Below, piece by piece: positions 31,232 to 40,120 of a stretch of DNA of 64,000 nt. The position numbers and the translations under genes are program-made. The notes under the pieces are model-generated. The model made no database searches, was not told the origin of the DNA, and was given only the letters and a program-made list of their open reading frames with translations. This DNA comes from Spectribacter hydrogenoxidans (GTDB taxonomy: Bacteria > Pseudomonadota > Gammaproteobacteria > Nevskiales > Salinisphaeraceae): positions 1-64,000 of the forward strand of contig NZ_JAVRIB010000002.1 in NCBI RefSeq assembly GCF_031846275.1, in the 5' to 3' direction. How positions within the stretch are numbered: position 1 is the stretch's first letter; each line of letters starts with the position of its first letter.

Positions 31232-33136
31232 ATGGCGGCAGGTGACTACCGCAGAACCTACGAGCATGCCCGAACCGATCCGGAAGGCTTCTGGGCCGAG
31301 GCGGCGCAGGCGCTGCACTGGGACCAGCCGTGGGACCGGGTGCTGGATGACAGCAATCCGCCGTTCTACCGCTGGTTCGCCGGCGGCCGGCTCAATACCT
31401 GCTACAACTGCGTCGACCGCCATGTCGACGCCGGCCGGGGTGATCAGGCCGCGCTGATCTACGACAGCCCGGCCACCGGCAACCAGCAGACCTTCACCTT
31501 CACCCAGCTGCGCGACGAGGTGGCGCGGTTTGCGGGCGTGCTCGCCGATCTGGGCGTGACCGCCGGCGACCGGGTGATCATCTACATGCCGATGATTCCG
31601 CAGACCGTGATCGGCATGCTGGCCTGCGCCCGGCTGGGGGCGGTGCATTCCGTGGTGTTCGGGGGTTTCGCCGCCAACGAACTGGCCACCCGCATCGACG
31701 ACGCCAAACCCAAGGTAGTACTGGCTGCCTCCTGCGGCATCGAGCCCGGCCGGGTGGTGGAATACAAGCCGCTGCTGGACAAGGCGATCGATCTGTCCAC
31801 CCACAAGCCCGAGTCCTGCGTGATCTACCAGCGGCCGCAGGCCGAAGCCGGACTGGTGGACGGGCGGGACCACGACTGGGCCGCCAGCCTGGGCCGCGCA
31901 ACCCCGGCCGATTGCGTGCCGGTCGCGGCCACCGATCCGCTCTATATCCTCTATACCTCCGGCACCACCGGTCAGCCCAAGGGCGTGGTGCGCGACAACG
32001 GCGGCCACGCCGTGGCCTTGCACTGGTCGATGGCAAACATCTACAACGTGCAGCCGGGCGAGGTGTTCTGGGCCGCCTCTGACGTCGGCTGGGTGGTCGG
32101 CCACAGCTACATCGTCTACGCCCCGCTGCTGGCCGGTAACACCACCATCCTCTACGAAGGCAAGCCCGTGGGTACGCCGGACGCCGGCGCCTTCTGGCGG
32201 GTGATCGCCGATCACGACGTGAAGGTCCTGTTCACCGCCCCGACCGCCTTTCGCGCGATCAAGAAGGAAGACCCGAAGGGCGAGCACGTCAGCCGCTACG
32301 ACCTGTCCGGTTTCAGGCATCTATTCCTGGCCGGCGAGCGCTGCGATCCGGACACGCTTTACTGGGCCCGTGACATGCTCGGCGTGCCGGTGATTGACCA
32401 CTGGTGGCAGACCGAAACCGCCTGGTCGGTGGCCGCCAACTGCATGGGTATCGAGCCGCTGGACATCCCGGCCGGTTCCGCCGGCATGCCGGTGCCCGGC
32501 TACGACGTGCAGGTACTCGACCCGCAGGGCAACGAACAACCGCGCGAGGAAATGGGCGACATTGCGGTGAAGCTGCCGCTGCCGCCCGGCTGTCTGCCCA
32601 CCCTCTGGGGCAATGACGATCGCTTCAAGTCCGCCTATCTGGAACGCTTCCCCGGCTACTACCGCACCGGCGATGCCGGCTACTTCGATGCTGAGGGCCG
32701 GGTGTGGGTGATGGCCCGCACCGACGACGTGATCAACGTGGCCGGCCATCGTCTTTCCACCGGCGCGATGGAGGAAGTCCTGGCCGCCCATCCCGACGTG
32801 GCCGAGTGCGCCGTGATCGGCGTGGCCGACGCCATGAAGGGTCAGCTGCCGCTGGGCCTGGTGGTGCTAAAGAGCGGGGTGGACCGCAGCAAGGACGAAC
32901 TGGTGGCGGAACTGGTGGCCAAGATCCGCGAGGAAATCGGCCCGGTGGCCGCATTCCGCCAGTGCGTCATTGTCGACCGTCTGCCGAAAACCCGGTCCGG
33001 CAAGGTGGTGCGTGCCACCATGCGCCAGCTCGCCGACGGCGACGAGGTGAAGATCCCCGCGACCATCGATGATCCGGCAATCCTGGACGAGATCGGCCGG
33101 GCGCTGAACACGGTGGGGTATCCGGCCGGAAACTGA
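31232..33136 (+). CDS. prpE: Propionyl-CoA synthetase (PrpE/ACSS3-like)
   Basis: 634 residues, ANL superfamily. Phosphate loop YTSGTTGQPKG, ASDVGWVVGHSYIVYAPLL, WWQTETAW (acyl-pocket region), YRTGDAGY and the C-terminal catalytic Lys in KTRSGKVVR. The N-terminal ACAS_N domain and Trp pattern fit propionate rather than acetate ligases. Makes propionyl-CoA plus AMP from propionate. It follows cbbX, but the prp (methylcitrate) operon is not here. Strong ribosome site AGGAGGAG. A Calvin-cycle link is not implied. Confidence 0.92.
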   Translation: MAAGDYRRTYEHARTDPEGFWAEAAQALHWDQPWDRVLDDSNPPFYRWFAGGRLNTCYNCVDRHVDAGRGDQAALIYDSPATGNQQTFTFTQLRDEVARFAGVLADLGVTAGDRVIIYMPMIPQTVIGMLACARLGAVHSVVFGGFAANELATRIDDAKPKVVLAASCGIEPGRVVEYKPLLDKAIDLSTHKPESCVIYQRPQAEAGLVDGRDHDWAASLGRATPADCVPVAATDPLYILYTSGTTGQPKGVVRDNGGHAVALHWSMANIYNVQPGEVFWAASDVGWVVGHSYIVYAPLLAGNTTILYEGKPVGTPDAGAFWRVIADHDVKVLFTAPTAFRAIKKEDPKGEHVSRYDLSGFRHLFLAGERCDPDTLYWARDMLGVPVIDHWWQTETAWSVAANCMGIEPLDIPAGSAGMPVPGYDVQVLDPQGNEQPREEMGDIAVKLPLPPGCLPTLWGNDDRFKSAYLERFPGYYRTGDAGYFDAEGRVWVMARTDDVINVAGHRLSTGAMEEVLAAHPDVAECAVIGVADAMKGQLPLGLVVLKSGVDRSKDELVAELVAKIREEIGPVAAFRQCVIVDRLPKTRSGKVVRATMRQLADGDEVKIPATIDDPAILDEIGRALNTVGYPAGN

Positions 33137-33191
33137 AACCGGGCCGGCCGGTCCAAGCGTGCAGCGAGTGGTTCAATCCGAGGGGGTACGA

Positions 33192-34046
33192 ATGAAATTA
33201 GGCGCAATGGCAGCCACGCTGGCTGCGGCATGGTGCATGACCGGCTGCGCGGGAACGCCGACGGCCGACGATGGCTACCAGCCGACCACGGCGGCAGGGA
33301 AACAGCTGGCCCGGGTTGCCAGGGGCGATCACCGGTCCGACGCCAACATCGCCCGCAATCAGTACCGGCATCCGGTGCAGACGTTGCAGTTCTTCGGCGT
33401 GGCCCCGGACATGACCGTAGTCGAGATCTGGCCCGGCACCGGCTGGTACACGGAAATCCTCGCCCCCTATCTGCGCGACAGCGGCACCTTCTACGCGGCC
33501 GGCTTTTCCCTGCGCTCGGTCACCGTCCCCGAATACCGGGAACGCATCCAGCGCGAGTACGTGGCCAAGCTGCGCGACAACCCCGGAGTCTATGACCGGG
33601 TCAAGCCCACCGCCATGGGGCCGCCGGAAGACTGGCGGGTCGCCCCCGAGAACAGCGCCGACCGGGTGCTGACCTTCCGCAACGTGCACAACTGGATTAA
33701 GGACGGCTACGCGTCGCTGGTATTCGACGGCATGTATGAAGCGCTCAAGCCCGGCGGCATCCTCGGTGTGGTCGAGCACCGGGCCAAGCCCGGCACCTCG
33801 CTGGACGCCATGAAAGCCAGCGGCTACGTCACCGAACAGCACGTCAAGCTGCTGGCTGCCCGCAGCGGCTTCGAGTTCGTGGAGTCCAGCGAGATCAACG
33901 CCAACCCGAAGGACACCGCGGATCATCCGGAAGGCGTCTGGACGTTGCCGCCGACATTGCGCCTGGGCGACAAGGACCGCCAGAAATACCTGGAAATCGG
34001 CGAGTCCGACCGGATGACGCTGAAGTTCCGCAAGCCGGCGGGTTGA
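33192..34046 (+). CDS. Secreted methyltransferase-like lipoprotein
   Basis: 284 residues. A lipoprotein signal ends at C19 (CMTGC). The rest is a Rossmann-type methyltransferase fold of the COG4798 kind: MTVVEIWPGTGWYTEILAPYLR is a modified motif I (EIWPGTGWY), ADRVLTFRNVHNW motif IV-like, and ALKPGGILGVVEHRAK motif V/VI. The export signal is odd for an enzyme that would need S-adenosylmethionine, which is not known to be in the periplasm. Found in many marine Gammaproteobacteria; activity unknown. ATG 33192 is preceded by GAGGGGG. Confidence 0.85.
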   Translation: MKLGAMAATLAAAWCMTGCAGTPTADDGYQPTTAAGKQLARVARGDHRSDANIARNQYRHPVQTLQFFGVAPDMTVVEIWPGTGWYTEILAPYLRDSGTFYAAGFSLRSVTVPEYRERIQREYVAKLRDNPGVYDRVKPTAMGPPEDWRVAPENSADRVLTFRNVHNWIKDGYASLVFDGMYEALKPGGILGVVEHRAKPGTSLDAMKASGYVTEQHVKLLAARSGFEFVESSEINANPKDTADHPEGVWTLPPTLRLGDKDRQKYLEIGESDRMTLKFRKPAG

Positions 34047-34067
34047 GCGGCCACACGATTGCAGACT

Positions 34068-34916
34068 TTAGCCGGCGAGTGTTTCTAGTAGGTGCCGGCT
34101 GGCCGCATCCGCGGGGAAGAAGGTTTCCACCCGCACTTCCTCCGCCGTGACATCCAGCGGCGTGCCAAAGCTCGACAGCATGGAAAACAGGCTCAGACGG
34201 ACTTCGCCGATGCCGTATTCCACCGGCAGGATCGGTGCAGGCAGACCGTCCGGATGGTCCAGCGCCTGCCACTCGGTGGGGATGCCGTCGTATTCCAGAA
34301 TTTCGTCGATCACGGCGTGCAGTTCGGCGTTGGCGGTGGCGTCGGCTTCCCGGCGGCTGCGCCACAGCAGCAGGTGGGCCACTTCCTCCCAGTTGCGAAT
34401 GAAGGGGCGGGCCCCCTCGGGATGGAAGGTCAGCTTGAGCAGGTTGCGGGGGCCGTTGCCGCAGACCCGGGTCCAGCGGACATCCGGATCGCCGAGCAGC
34501 CCCAGCATGCGGGTCATCGCGTGGTTGCTGCGCAGCATGTTCCAGGTCCGGTCTAGCACCAGCGCGGGATTGGGTTCGTGGTGGGTCAGGATCAGGTCCA
34601 GCGCCTGATTGACCGCCGCCATGTCGGGATCGCCGAGATCGCGCTGGGCATAGGTCGGGGCGAAACCCGCCGCCACCATCAACTGGTTGCGCTGCCGCAG
34701 GGGTAGATCCATGGCCTCGGCCAGTTGCAGCACCATGTCGCGGCTGGGGCGGGACCGGCCGGATTCGACGAAGCTGACGTGTCGCTGGGACACGCCCGCG
34801 GCCAGGGCCAGTTCCAGCTGCGACAGTCGCCGCTCGCCGCGCCAGCGTCGCAGGGCCGGCCCGAAGCCACTGTCGCAGCCGGTATCGTGACGAAGGTTCG
34901 GATTGGTGCTCGACAT
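34068..34916 (-). CDS. XRE-family regulator with MmyB-like ligand domain
   Basis: 282 residues. N-terminal helix-turn-helix (LRRWRGERRLSQLELALAAGVSQRHVSFVESGRSRPSRDMV), then an MmyB-like PAS-type domain (NPALVLDRTWNMLRSNHAM, WTRVCGNGPRNLLKLTFHPEG, LLSSFGTPLDVTAEEVRVETFFPAD). Members regulate a neighbouring gene in response to a fatty-acid-like ligand. Here the neighbour is the divergent small membrane protein at 35059. ATG 34916 fits the family; the frame is open further upstream. Confidence 0.9.
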   Translation of the reverse strand: MSSTNPNLRHDTGCDSGFGPALRRWRGERRLSQLELALAAGVSQRHVSFVESGRSRPSRDMVLQLAEAMDLPLRQRNQLMVAAGFAPTYAQRDLGDPDMAAVNQALDLILTHHEPNPALVLDRTWNMLRSNHAMTRMLGLLGDPDVRWTRVCGNGPRNLLKLTFHPEGARPFIRNWEEVAHLLLWRSRREADATANAELHAVIDEILEYDGIPTEWQALDHPDGLPAPILPVEYGIGEVRLSLFSMLSSFGTPLDVTAEEVRVETFFPADAASRHLLETLAG

Positions 34917-35058
34917 GATCGCGCGGCGTCCCGGCAGGTTGGTGGTCTCGGCAAAGATTGCGCTCGCCACGGGATCGAAACAACTACCTCGCAGGTAATT
35001 GCGGCGATGATGCGGCCGGTCGATGCTCGGTCCTGCCCATTCACTTGCGGAGAACATC

Positions 35059-35388
35059 ATGGACTGGAAGAAATGGCTTGTGCTGCTGGTACTCGTGGAC
35101 TTTCTGGCCGTCACCGGCTACGCCCTGCTGCAGGTGGGCTATCTCGGCATCTGGCAGGCCGGGCTGTCGGACTGGGGCAGCATGCAGATACTGGCCGACC
35201 TGGTCATCGCCGGCGGGCTGATCTGTGTCTGGATGGTTGCGGATGCCCGGGCGCGGGGTGCCAATCCCTGGCCCTATGTGGCGGTGACGCTGGCCGGCGG
35301 CATGATCGGACCGTTGCTTTACCTGCTGCTGCGCCCCGCCCCTGACGATCAGGCCGTCGCAAGGCAGATGGCTGCCGATCGGGTCTGA
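35059..35388 (+). CDS. Small membrane protein, DUF2834-like
   Basis: 109 residues with three hydrophobic segments: about 4-26 (KKWLVLLVLVDFLAVTGYAL), 45-65 (ILADLVIAGGLICVWMV) and 75-95 (WPYVAVTLAGGMIGPLLYLL). The WMVADARARG turn after helix 2 is typical of DUF2834 and related small proteins. Function unknown. Divergent from the XRE/MmyB-like regulator, which probably controls it. ATG 35059 follows GGAGAACATC. Confidence 0.7.
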   Translation: MDWKKWLVLLVLVDFLAVTGYALLQVGYLGIWQAGLSDWGSMQILADLVIAGGLICVWMVADARARGANPWPYVAVTLAGGMIGPLLYLLLRPAPDDQAVARQMAADRV

Positions 35389-35435
35389 AGTGGTCGATGC
35401 CTCAATGAAAGTCCGCGTCGGGCGATAACTGGCCA

Positions 35436-35460
35436 GGGGCCGGCGATGGACGCCGGCCCC
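35436..35460 (+). terminator. Hairpin terminator after membrane protein gene
   Basis: GGGGCCGGCG (35436-35445), loop ATGGA, CGCCGGCCCC (35451-35460), followed by TTGAT. A perfect ten-pair stem, weak T-tract, 47 bases after the stop at 35388. Confidence 0.65.
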
Positions 35461-35491
35461 TTGATCGTGGGGATTGGCGAGGGCACTGCGG

Positions 35492-36454
35492 ATGACGGTA
35501 TCGGCGCAACTGGCGTCACGGTTGGGGGCACTGGGGAATCTGCCATCGCCCAGTGCGGTGGCGGCCCGCCTCATCGAGCAGGCAGCGGACCCGGATATCG
35601 ACCTGGCCCGGCTGGCCGAGCTGGTCTCGCGTGACCCGGTGCTCACGGCCCGGTTGTTCCGCACCGCCAATTCGGCGCTGTACCGTCGCAGTGAACCCGT
35701 TACCGGCCTGCGACAGGCCCTGGTGTTGCTGGGTACGGATGCCGCGGTCAGTCTGGCGCTGTCGTTCACGCTGGTCGATCAGCTGCGGCGACTGGCCACC
35801 GATGCCTTCGATTACGAACGTTTCTGGCGGCGGGCGTTTCTGGCGGCCACCGCCGCGCGGACGCTGGGAGAGGCCGCCGGGCAGCCCCAGGGCGAGTCAT
35901 TGTTTCTGGTTGGCCTGATCCAGGACATCGGCATGCTGGCGCTGGCCCGCAGCACCCCGGGATTCTATGGCGACCTGCCGTCGCTGGCCGACCACGATCT
36001 GGTCTGCGTCTACGAGCTGGATGATCTCGGCTGCGACCATGCGGCGGTGGGTGCCTGGTTGCTCGGCCGTTGGCGCATGCCCGGCCCGTGGACTCAGGCG
36101 GTGGCCCATAGCCATCACGTGGCGGTGGGGCGCAGTGACGACCCGGCTGCCGTGTTCAATCGCTGCGTGGCCCTGTCCGGCGGGATCGCCGATGTATGGC
36201 TCGGGGGCATGGAGGCGGCGACGCTGCAGCAGGTCATCGCGGATTGCCGGCGATCGCTCGGTTTGTCCCTGGGCGCGGTTGCCGGCGTGATGCAAGAGGT
36301 GCATGCGCGGATGGGCGAAGTCGCCAGTCTTTATGATGCGGCCACGCTTCCCTCCGACCAGGCGGATGCCTTGCTTGCGCGCGCCGACGTGCTGCTGGCG
36401 GACCGCGGCGAGACGGGGGCAGACGAGCCGATATCGCAAGCCGCTCGAGGGTAA
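35492..36454 (+). CDS. HDOD-domain signalling protein
   Basis: 320 residues. N-terminal helices LPSPSAVAARLIEQAADPDIDLARLAELVSRDP match the HDOD start, followed by LFRTANSALYR and GLRQALVLLGTDAAVSLALSF, and LVGLIQDIGMLAL. HDOD domains are HD-like but usually lack hydrolase metal ligands and act as docking parts in signalling. ATG 35492 is preferred; a TTG 18 bases upstream is in frame. C-terminal part (YDAATLPSDQADALLARADVLLADR) forms a helix. Partner unknown. Confidence 0.85.
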   Translation: MTVSAQLASRLGALGNLPSPSAVAARLIEQAADPDIDLARLAELVSRDPVLTARLFRTANSALYRRSEPVTGLRQALVLLGTDAAVSLALSFTLVDQLRRLATDAFDYERFWRRAFLAATAARTLGEAAGQPQGESLFLVGLIQDIGMLALARSTPGFYGDLPSLADHDLVCVYELDDLGCDHAAVGAWLLGRWRMPGPWTQAVAHSHHVAVGRSDDPAAVFNRCVALSGGIADVWLGGMEAATLQQVIADCRRSLGLSLGAVAGVMQEVHARMGEVASLYDAATLPSDQADALLARADVLLADRGETGADEPISQAARG

Positions 36455-36542
36455 CCGCCGGGCGGCGACCCCGACTTCCGGGTGGGCGTCCGACCAAGTG
36501 CCCCTGCTATGCTTCCGGCGATAACTTCTGCCGGAGACCGCC

Positions 36543-37697
36543 ATGCACGCCGCAGCCGAAAGCGCCAACCCCGAACTCGACCTGTTCCGGGATACCGTCC
36601 GCCGTTACGCCGAGAACGAACTCGCGCCGCAATACGCAGCCTGGGAAGAGGCGGAACACATTCCGCGCGAGATCTGGAACCAGCTGGGCGAGTCCGGCCT
36701 GCTGTGTGTGGACATGCCTGAGGAATACGGCGGTGGTGGCGGCGATTTCGCCATGTCCGCGGTAATCGTCGAGGAGCTTTCGCGCCAGGGTCTGACCGGC
36801 CTGGCCACCGGCGTGACCGTTCACTCCGATATCGTCGCCCCCTACGTGCTGCACATGGGCACGGAGGAGCAGAAGCAGGCATGGCTGCCGCGACTGGCCA
36901 GCGGCGACGCCATCGGGGCGATCGCCATGACCGAGCCCGGCGCCGGCTCCGATCTGCAGGGCATGCGCTCGCAGGCGGTGGCGGACGGCGACGACTGGAT
37001 CCTGAGCGGTGCCAAGACCTTCATCACCAACGGCGGGCAGGCCGATCTGGTGATCGTGGCGGCGCGTACTGAACCCGGCGGCGGTGCCCGCGGCACCAGC
37101 CTGTTCCTGGTGGATACCTCGCTCGACGGCTTCCGGCGCGGCCGCAACCTGGAAAAGATCGGCCAGCACGCGGGCGATACCGCCGAGCTGTTCTTCGATG
37201 ATCTGCGTCTGTCCGGGAATGCGTTGCTGGGTTCCCGTAACGGCGGCTTCGGTCATCTCATCGACGAGCTGCCGCGCGAGCGCTTGGCCTTGGCGATCGG
37301 CGCCATCGGCGCCGCCGAGGGAGCGCTGGCCATCACCATCGATTACGTCAACGAGCGCAAGGCCTTCGGTCAGCCTATCGGCAGCTTCCAGAACACCCGC
37401 TTTTCCCTGGCGGAGATGCAGACCGACATCCAGCTCAACCGGGCATTCATGGAAAAGTGCCTGGCGAAGTTCGAGGCCGGCACCATGGATGTCACCGACG
37501 CCGCCATGGTCAAGTACGCCGCCACCGAAATGCAGTGCCGGGTGGCCGATGGCTGCCTGCAGCTGTTCGGCGGTTACGGCTACATGCGCGAGTATCCGAT
37601 TGCCCGCGCCTTCGTGGACGCCCGGGTGCAGCGCATCTATGGCGGCACTTCGGAGATCATGAAGGAGCTGATTGCCCGGTCGCTGGTCGGCAAGTAA
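36543..37697 (+). CDS. Acyl-CoA dehydrogenase
   Basis: 384 residues, standard length. FAD/acyl-CoA signatures IGAIAMTEPGAGSDLQGM, KTFITNGGQADLVIV and LFGGYGYMREYPIARAFVDARVQRIYGGTSEIMKELIARS; in this class the catalytic Glu is the E of GGTSE or lies in the LFGGYGY region. Oxidises acyl-CoA to 2-enoyl-CoA, passing electrons to ETF. Closest in appearance to long-chain/isovaleryl types. Ribosome site near GCCGGAGACC. DUF488 gene follows within 21 bases. Confidence 0.94.
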   Translation: MHAAAESANPELDLFRDTVRRYAENELAPQYAAWEEAEHIPREIWNQLGESGLLCVDMPEEYGGGGGDFAMSAVIVEELSRQGLTGLATGVTVHSDIVAPYVLHMGTEEQKQAWLPRLASGDAIGAIAMTEPGAGSDLQGMRSQAVADGDDWILSGAKTFITNGGQADLVIVAARTEPGGGARGTSLFLVDTSLDGFRRGRNLEKIGQHAGDTAELFFDDLRLSGNALLGSRNGGFGHLIDELPRERLALAIGAIGAAEGALAITIDYVNERKAFGQPIGSFQNTRFSLAEMQTDIQLNRAFMEKCLAKFEAGTMDVTDAAMVKYAATEMQCRVADGCLQLFGGYGYMREYPIARAFVDARVQRIYGGTSEIMKELIARSLVGK

Positions 37698-37717
37698 CCA
37701 GCCCGCGGGGCAGACGC

Positions 37718-38245
37718 GTGGTGGCGCTGTACTCCATTGGCCATTCCGATCGGGATATGGCAACCCTGCTCGCCCTCCTGCGAGAGCACGGCATCCGGCG
37801 TCTGGTTGATGTTCGCCGCATCCCGCGTTCCAGGCGACACCCGCATGTAAACCGCGAGGATCTGGCCGACAGCCTCGCCGATGCCGGCATCGGCTACCGG
37901 CACGCCCCGGCCTTGGGCGGCATGCGGGAACGCGCGCCGGATTCGGTCAACCAGGGCTGGTCCTCGCCGGGTTTCGCGGCCTACGCCGATCACATGCAGA
38001 CCGCCGACTTCGACACCGCCCTGCAGGCGCTGCTGGCTGACGCCGCCGATACCGCCACGGTGATGATGTGCGCCGAGGCCGACCCGGGTCAGTGCCATCG
38101 CTGGCTGATCGCGGACGCGGCCGACGCCCGCGGCTGTACTGTCCGGCACATTCTGGATGGGGGGCGTACCGACACGCATCGGCCCACCTCGTTCGCCCGG
38201 GTGGACGACGGACGGGTGAGCTATCCCTTTGCGCTGACCGGCTGA
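37718..38245 (+). CDS. DUF488 family protein
   Basis: 175 residues from GTG 37718 (or GTG 37721). LYSIGHSDRDMATLLALLREHGIRRLVDVRRIPRSRRHPHVN is the defining DUF488 start; ALGGMRERA and MMCAEADPGQCHRWLIAD follow, with the conserved Cys/His of the CAExxPxxCHR motif. Function unknown. Probably co-transcribed with the acyl-CoA dehydrogenase. Its 3' end overlaps the end of the convergent GNAT gene by 25 bases. Confidence 0.88.
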   Translation: MVALYSIGHSDRDMATLLALLREHGIRRLVDVRRIPRSRRHPHVNREDLADSLADAGIGYRHAPALGGMRERAPDSVNQGWSSPGFAAYADHMQTADFDTALQALLADAADTATVMMCAEADPGQCHRWLIADAADARGCTVRHILDGGRTDTHRPTSFARVDDGRVSYPFALTG

Positions 38246-38748
38246 GCCATCAGGTAATCGTCCATGACGAAGCCGCCGCCGATGTCCTGCACGTGGCAGG
38301 CTTCAACGACGAAGCCCAGCCGGCGGTAACTGGCCACCGCCAGATGATTGTCGCGGTTCACCCGCAGCCAGAGCTTTTCGCAGTCCCGCTTTTGGGCATC
38401 GAGCAGCGCCGTATTCACCAGTTGCCGGGCCAGACCCCGGCCGCGCTGCGCCCGGTCCACGTACAGCTTGTGCAGCCAGAAGCGGCTGGCGTCGGTTTCG
38501 TCCGGCCCGTGGGCCGCGAACGCCACCGCCGGCCCGGCCGGGTGCGTTTGCGCCAGCAGATAGCGCACGCCCGCCGTGATGTCGGCCCGCAGCCGGTCGC
38601 GGCCGTAGCCGTGCGCCAGCATGTAGTTGATCTGCTCGCGGGTGATGATGTCGGGGTAGTAGTCGTGCCAGATGCGGTGGGCCAGGGCGGCGATGGTGTC
38701 GAGGTCGGCATCGTCGTCAGCGGTACGCAGGGTGATGCCGTTAGTCAC
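38221..38748 (-). CDS. GNAT-family N-acetyltransferase
   Basis: 175 residues from GTG 38748. Acetyl-CoA loop QRGRGLARQLVNTAL (R/Q-x-x-G-x-G/A) and the later strand LWLRVNRDNHLAVASYRRLGFVVE are typical GNAT motifs A and B. Substrate unknown. The GTG lies eight bases inside the end of the DUF1992 gene, suggesting coupling; the ORF reaches further upstream but that part is the DUF1992 gene in another frame. Confidence 0.88.
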   Translation of the reverse strand: MTNGITLRTADDDADLDTIAALAHRIWHDYYPDIITREQINYMLAHGYGRDRLRADITAGVRYLLAQTHPAGPAVAFAAHGPDETDASRFWLHKLYVDRAQRGRGLARQLVNTALLDAQKRDCEKLWLRVNRDNHLAVASYRRLGFVVEACHVQDIGGGFVMDDYLMAQPVSAKG

Positions 38749-39118
38749 GGCGGCCCAGGCGTCGATGCAGCTCGCTTTCGTAGGCCGCGCCGGCGCCGCG
38801 CAGACCGCGACCGAGACGGGATTCCCCCAGCCGGGCTTGCAGCAGAACCAGCCGCTTGCGGGCCCGGTCGCGTTCGGCATTTGCCAGGTCGGCCTGGGCC
38901 AGCAGGCTTTCCACACTGTGCAGTTCGCGGCGGATTTCCAGTTCCGGCGGCAGAAAGCCGCTGTTCTTCAGCAGGCGGTAGCCGGCCCGCAGGGCCGGGG
39001 GTACGTCCCGGTCGTCATCGAGGGCCAGCGGCTGCCCGGCCCCGGGCAGGTCATCGAACATGCCGTCGCGTTCCGCCTGGTTGATGCGCTCCTCGGCGAG
39101 GCGGTCGAGTACATCCAT
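38741..39118 (-). CDS. DUF1992 DnaJ-like domain protein
   Basis: 125 residues. LAEERINQAERDGMFDDLPGAGQPLALDDD is the DUF1992 signature (YhdN-type), with the following RLLKNSGFLPPELEIRREL. The C-terminal half is a charged coiled coil (LLAQADLANAERDRARKRLVLLQARL). Function unknown. Heads a two-gene unit with the GNAT gene. Confidence 0.9.
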   Translation of the reverse strand: MDVLDRLAEERINQAERDGMFDDLPGAGQPLALDDDRDVPPALRAGYRLLKNSGFLPPELEIRRELHSVESLLAQADLANAERDRARKRLVLLQARLGESRLGRGLRGAGAAYESELHRRLGRRD

Positions 39119-39166
39119 GGCCGGTCACGGTATCCTGAGACAAAACCGATGGGGGAACATTGCCCG

Positions 39167-40111
39167 ATGAGCGAAAACGCGTCGAGCCCGGCCGCGACCG
39201 GCATCCGCAGCGGCCATGTTGAAGCCAATGGCTGGCAGCTGGCCTGGGAGGAACGCGGCCCGCGGTCCGGCGAGCCGGTGCTGCTGATCATGGGGCTGGG
39301 CACCCAGCTGCTGGGCTGGCCGGAGCCGTTCTGCGACGCCCTGGCGGCGGCCGGGTATCGGGTAATCCGCTTCGACAACCGCGATATCGGCCTGTCCGAC
39401 AAGTGGACGCGGCGGGGTAACCAGACCGATGTGCGCATGGCCTTCCTGCGCTCGAGCTTCGGCTTGCCGGTGCAGGCGCCCTACACCCTGGCCGACATGG
39501 CCGCCGACACGGCGGGGCTGATCGACGCGCTGGATCTGGCACCGGCCCATCTGGTGGGTGCCTCCATGGGCGGCATGATCGCCCAGATGGTGGCCGCCGA
39601 TTATCCGGATCGGGTTCGCAGCCTGACCTCGATCATGTCCACTTCAGGCGCCCGCAGTCTCCCCCGGGGGCGGCTCAGGGTGATGATGCGCATGGGCTCG
39701 CGACCGGTCTCGAACGACCGCGCTGTGATCATCGAGCATCTGACCACCACCATGCGCATGATCGGCAGTCCCGGCATGCAGAACAGCCGCGAGCAGTGGG
39801 CCGAGCTGATTGGCCGCGGGCTGGACCGCAGCTACCACCCGGCCGGCACCGCGCGTCAGCTGCTCGCGATTCTGGCCTCCGGCAGTCGTGAATCCCTGCT
39901 GCGCCGCATCCGCGTGCCCAGTCTGGTGATTCACGGCGATGCCGATCCGCTGGTGCCGCTGGCCCACGGCCGGCACACGGCCGCCTGCATTCCGGATGCC
40001 CGCCTGTGGGTGGTGCCGGGGATGGGCCACGACCTGCCGCCGCCCCTGCACGAGGAACTGGCCACGGGCATTGCCGACCATGCCTCCGGCGCCGGCCTCG
40101 CTGCTGCCTGA
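39167..40111 (+). CDS. Alpha/beta hydrolase
   Basis: 314 residues. LIMGLGTQLLGWPEPF is the oxyanion segment, GASMGGMIAQMVAA puts the nucleophile Ser in GASMGG, HGDADPLVP the acid and GMGHDLPPPL the His. Esterase or lactonase-like; substrate unknown. ATG 39167 chosen; ATG 39149 (MGEHCP) is also in frame. The CPA2 antiporter gene begins nine bases after its stop, so the two are likely co-expressed. Confidence 0.9.
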   Translation: MSENASSPAATGIRSGHVEANGWQLAWEERGPRSGEPVLLIMGLGTQLLGWPEPFCDALAAAGYRVIRFDNRDIGLSDKWTRRGNQTDVRMAFLRSSFGLPVQAPYTLADMAADTAGLIDALDLAPAHLVGASMGGMIAQMVAADYPDRVRSLTSIMSTSGARSLPRGRLRVMMRMGSRPVSNDRAVIIEHLTTTMRMIGSPGMQNSREQWAELIGRGLDRSYHPAGTARQLLAILASGSRESLLRRIRVPSLVIHGDADPLVPLAHGRHTAACIPDARLWVVPGMGHDLPPPLHEELATGIADHASGAGLAAA

Positions 40112-40120
40112 CCCAGTGCC

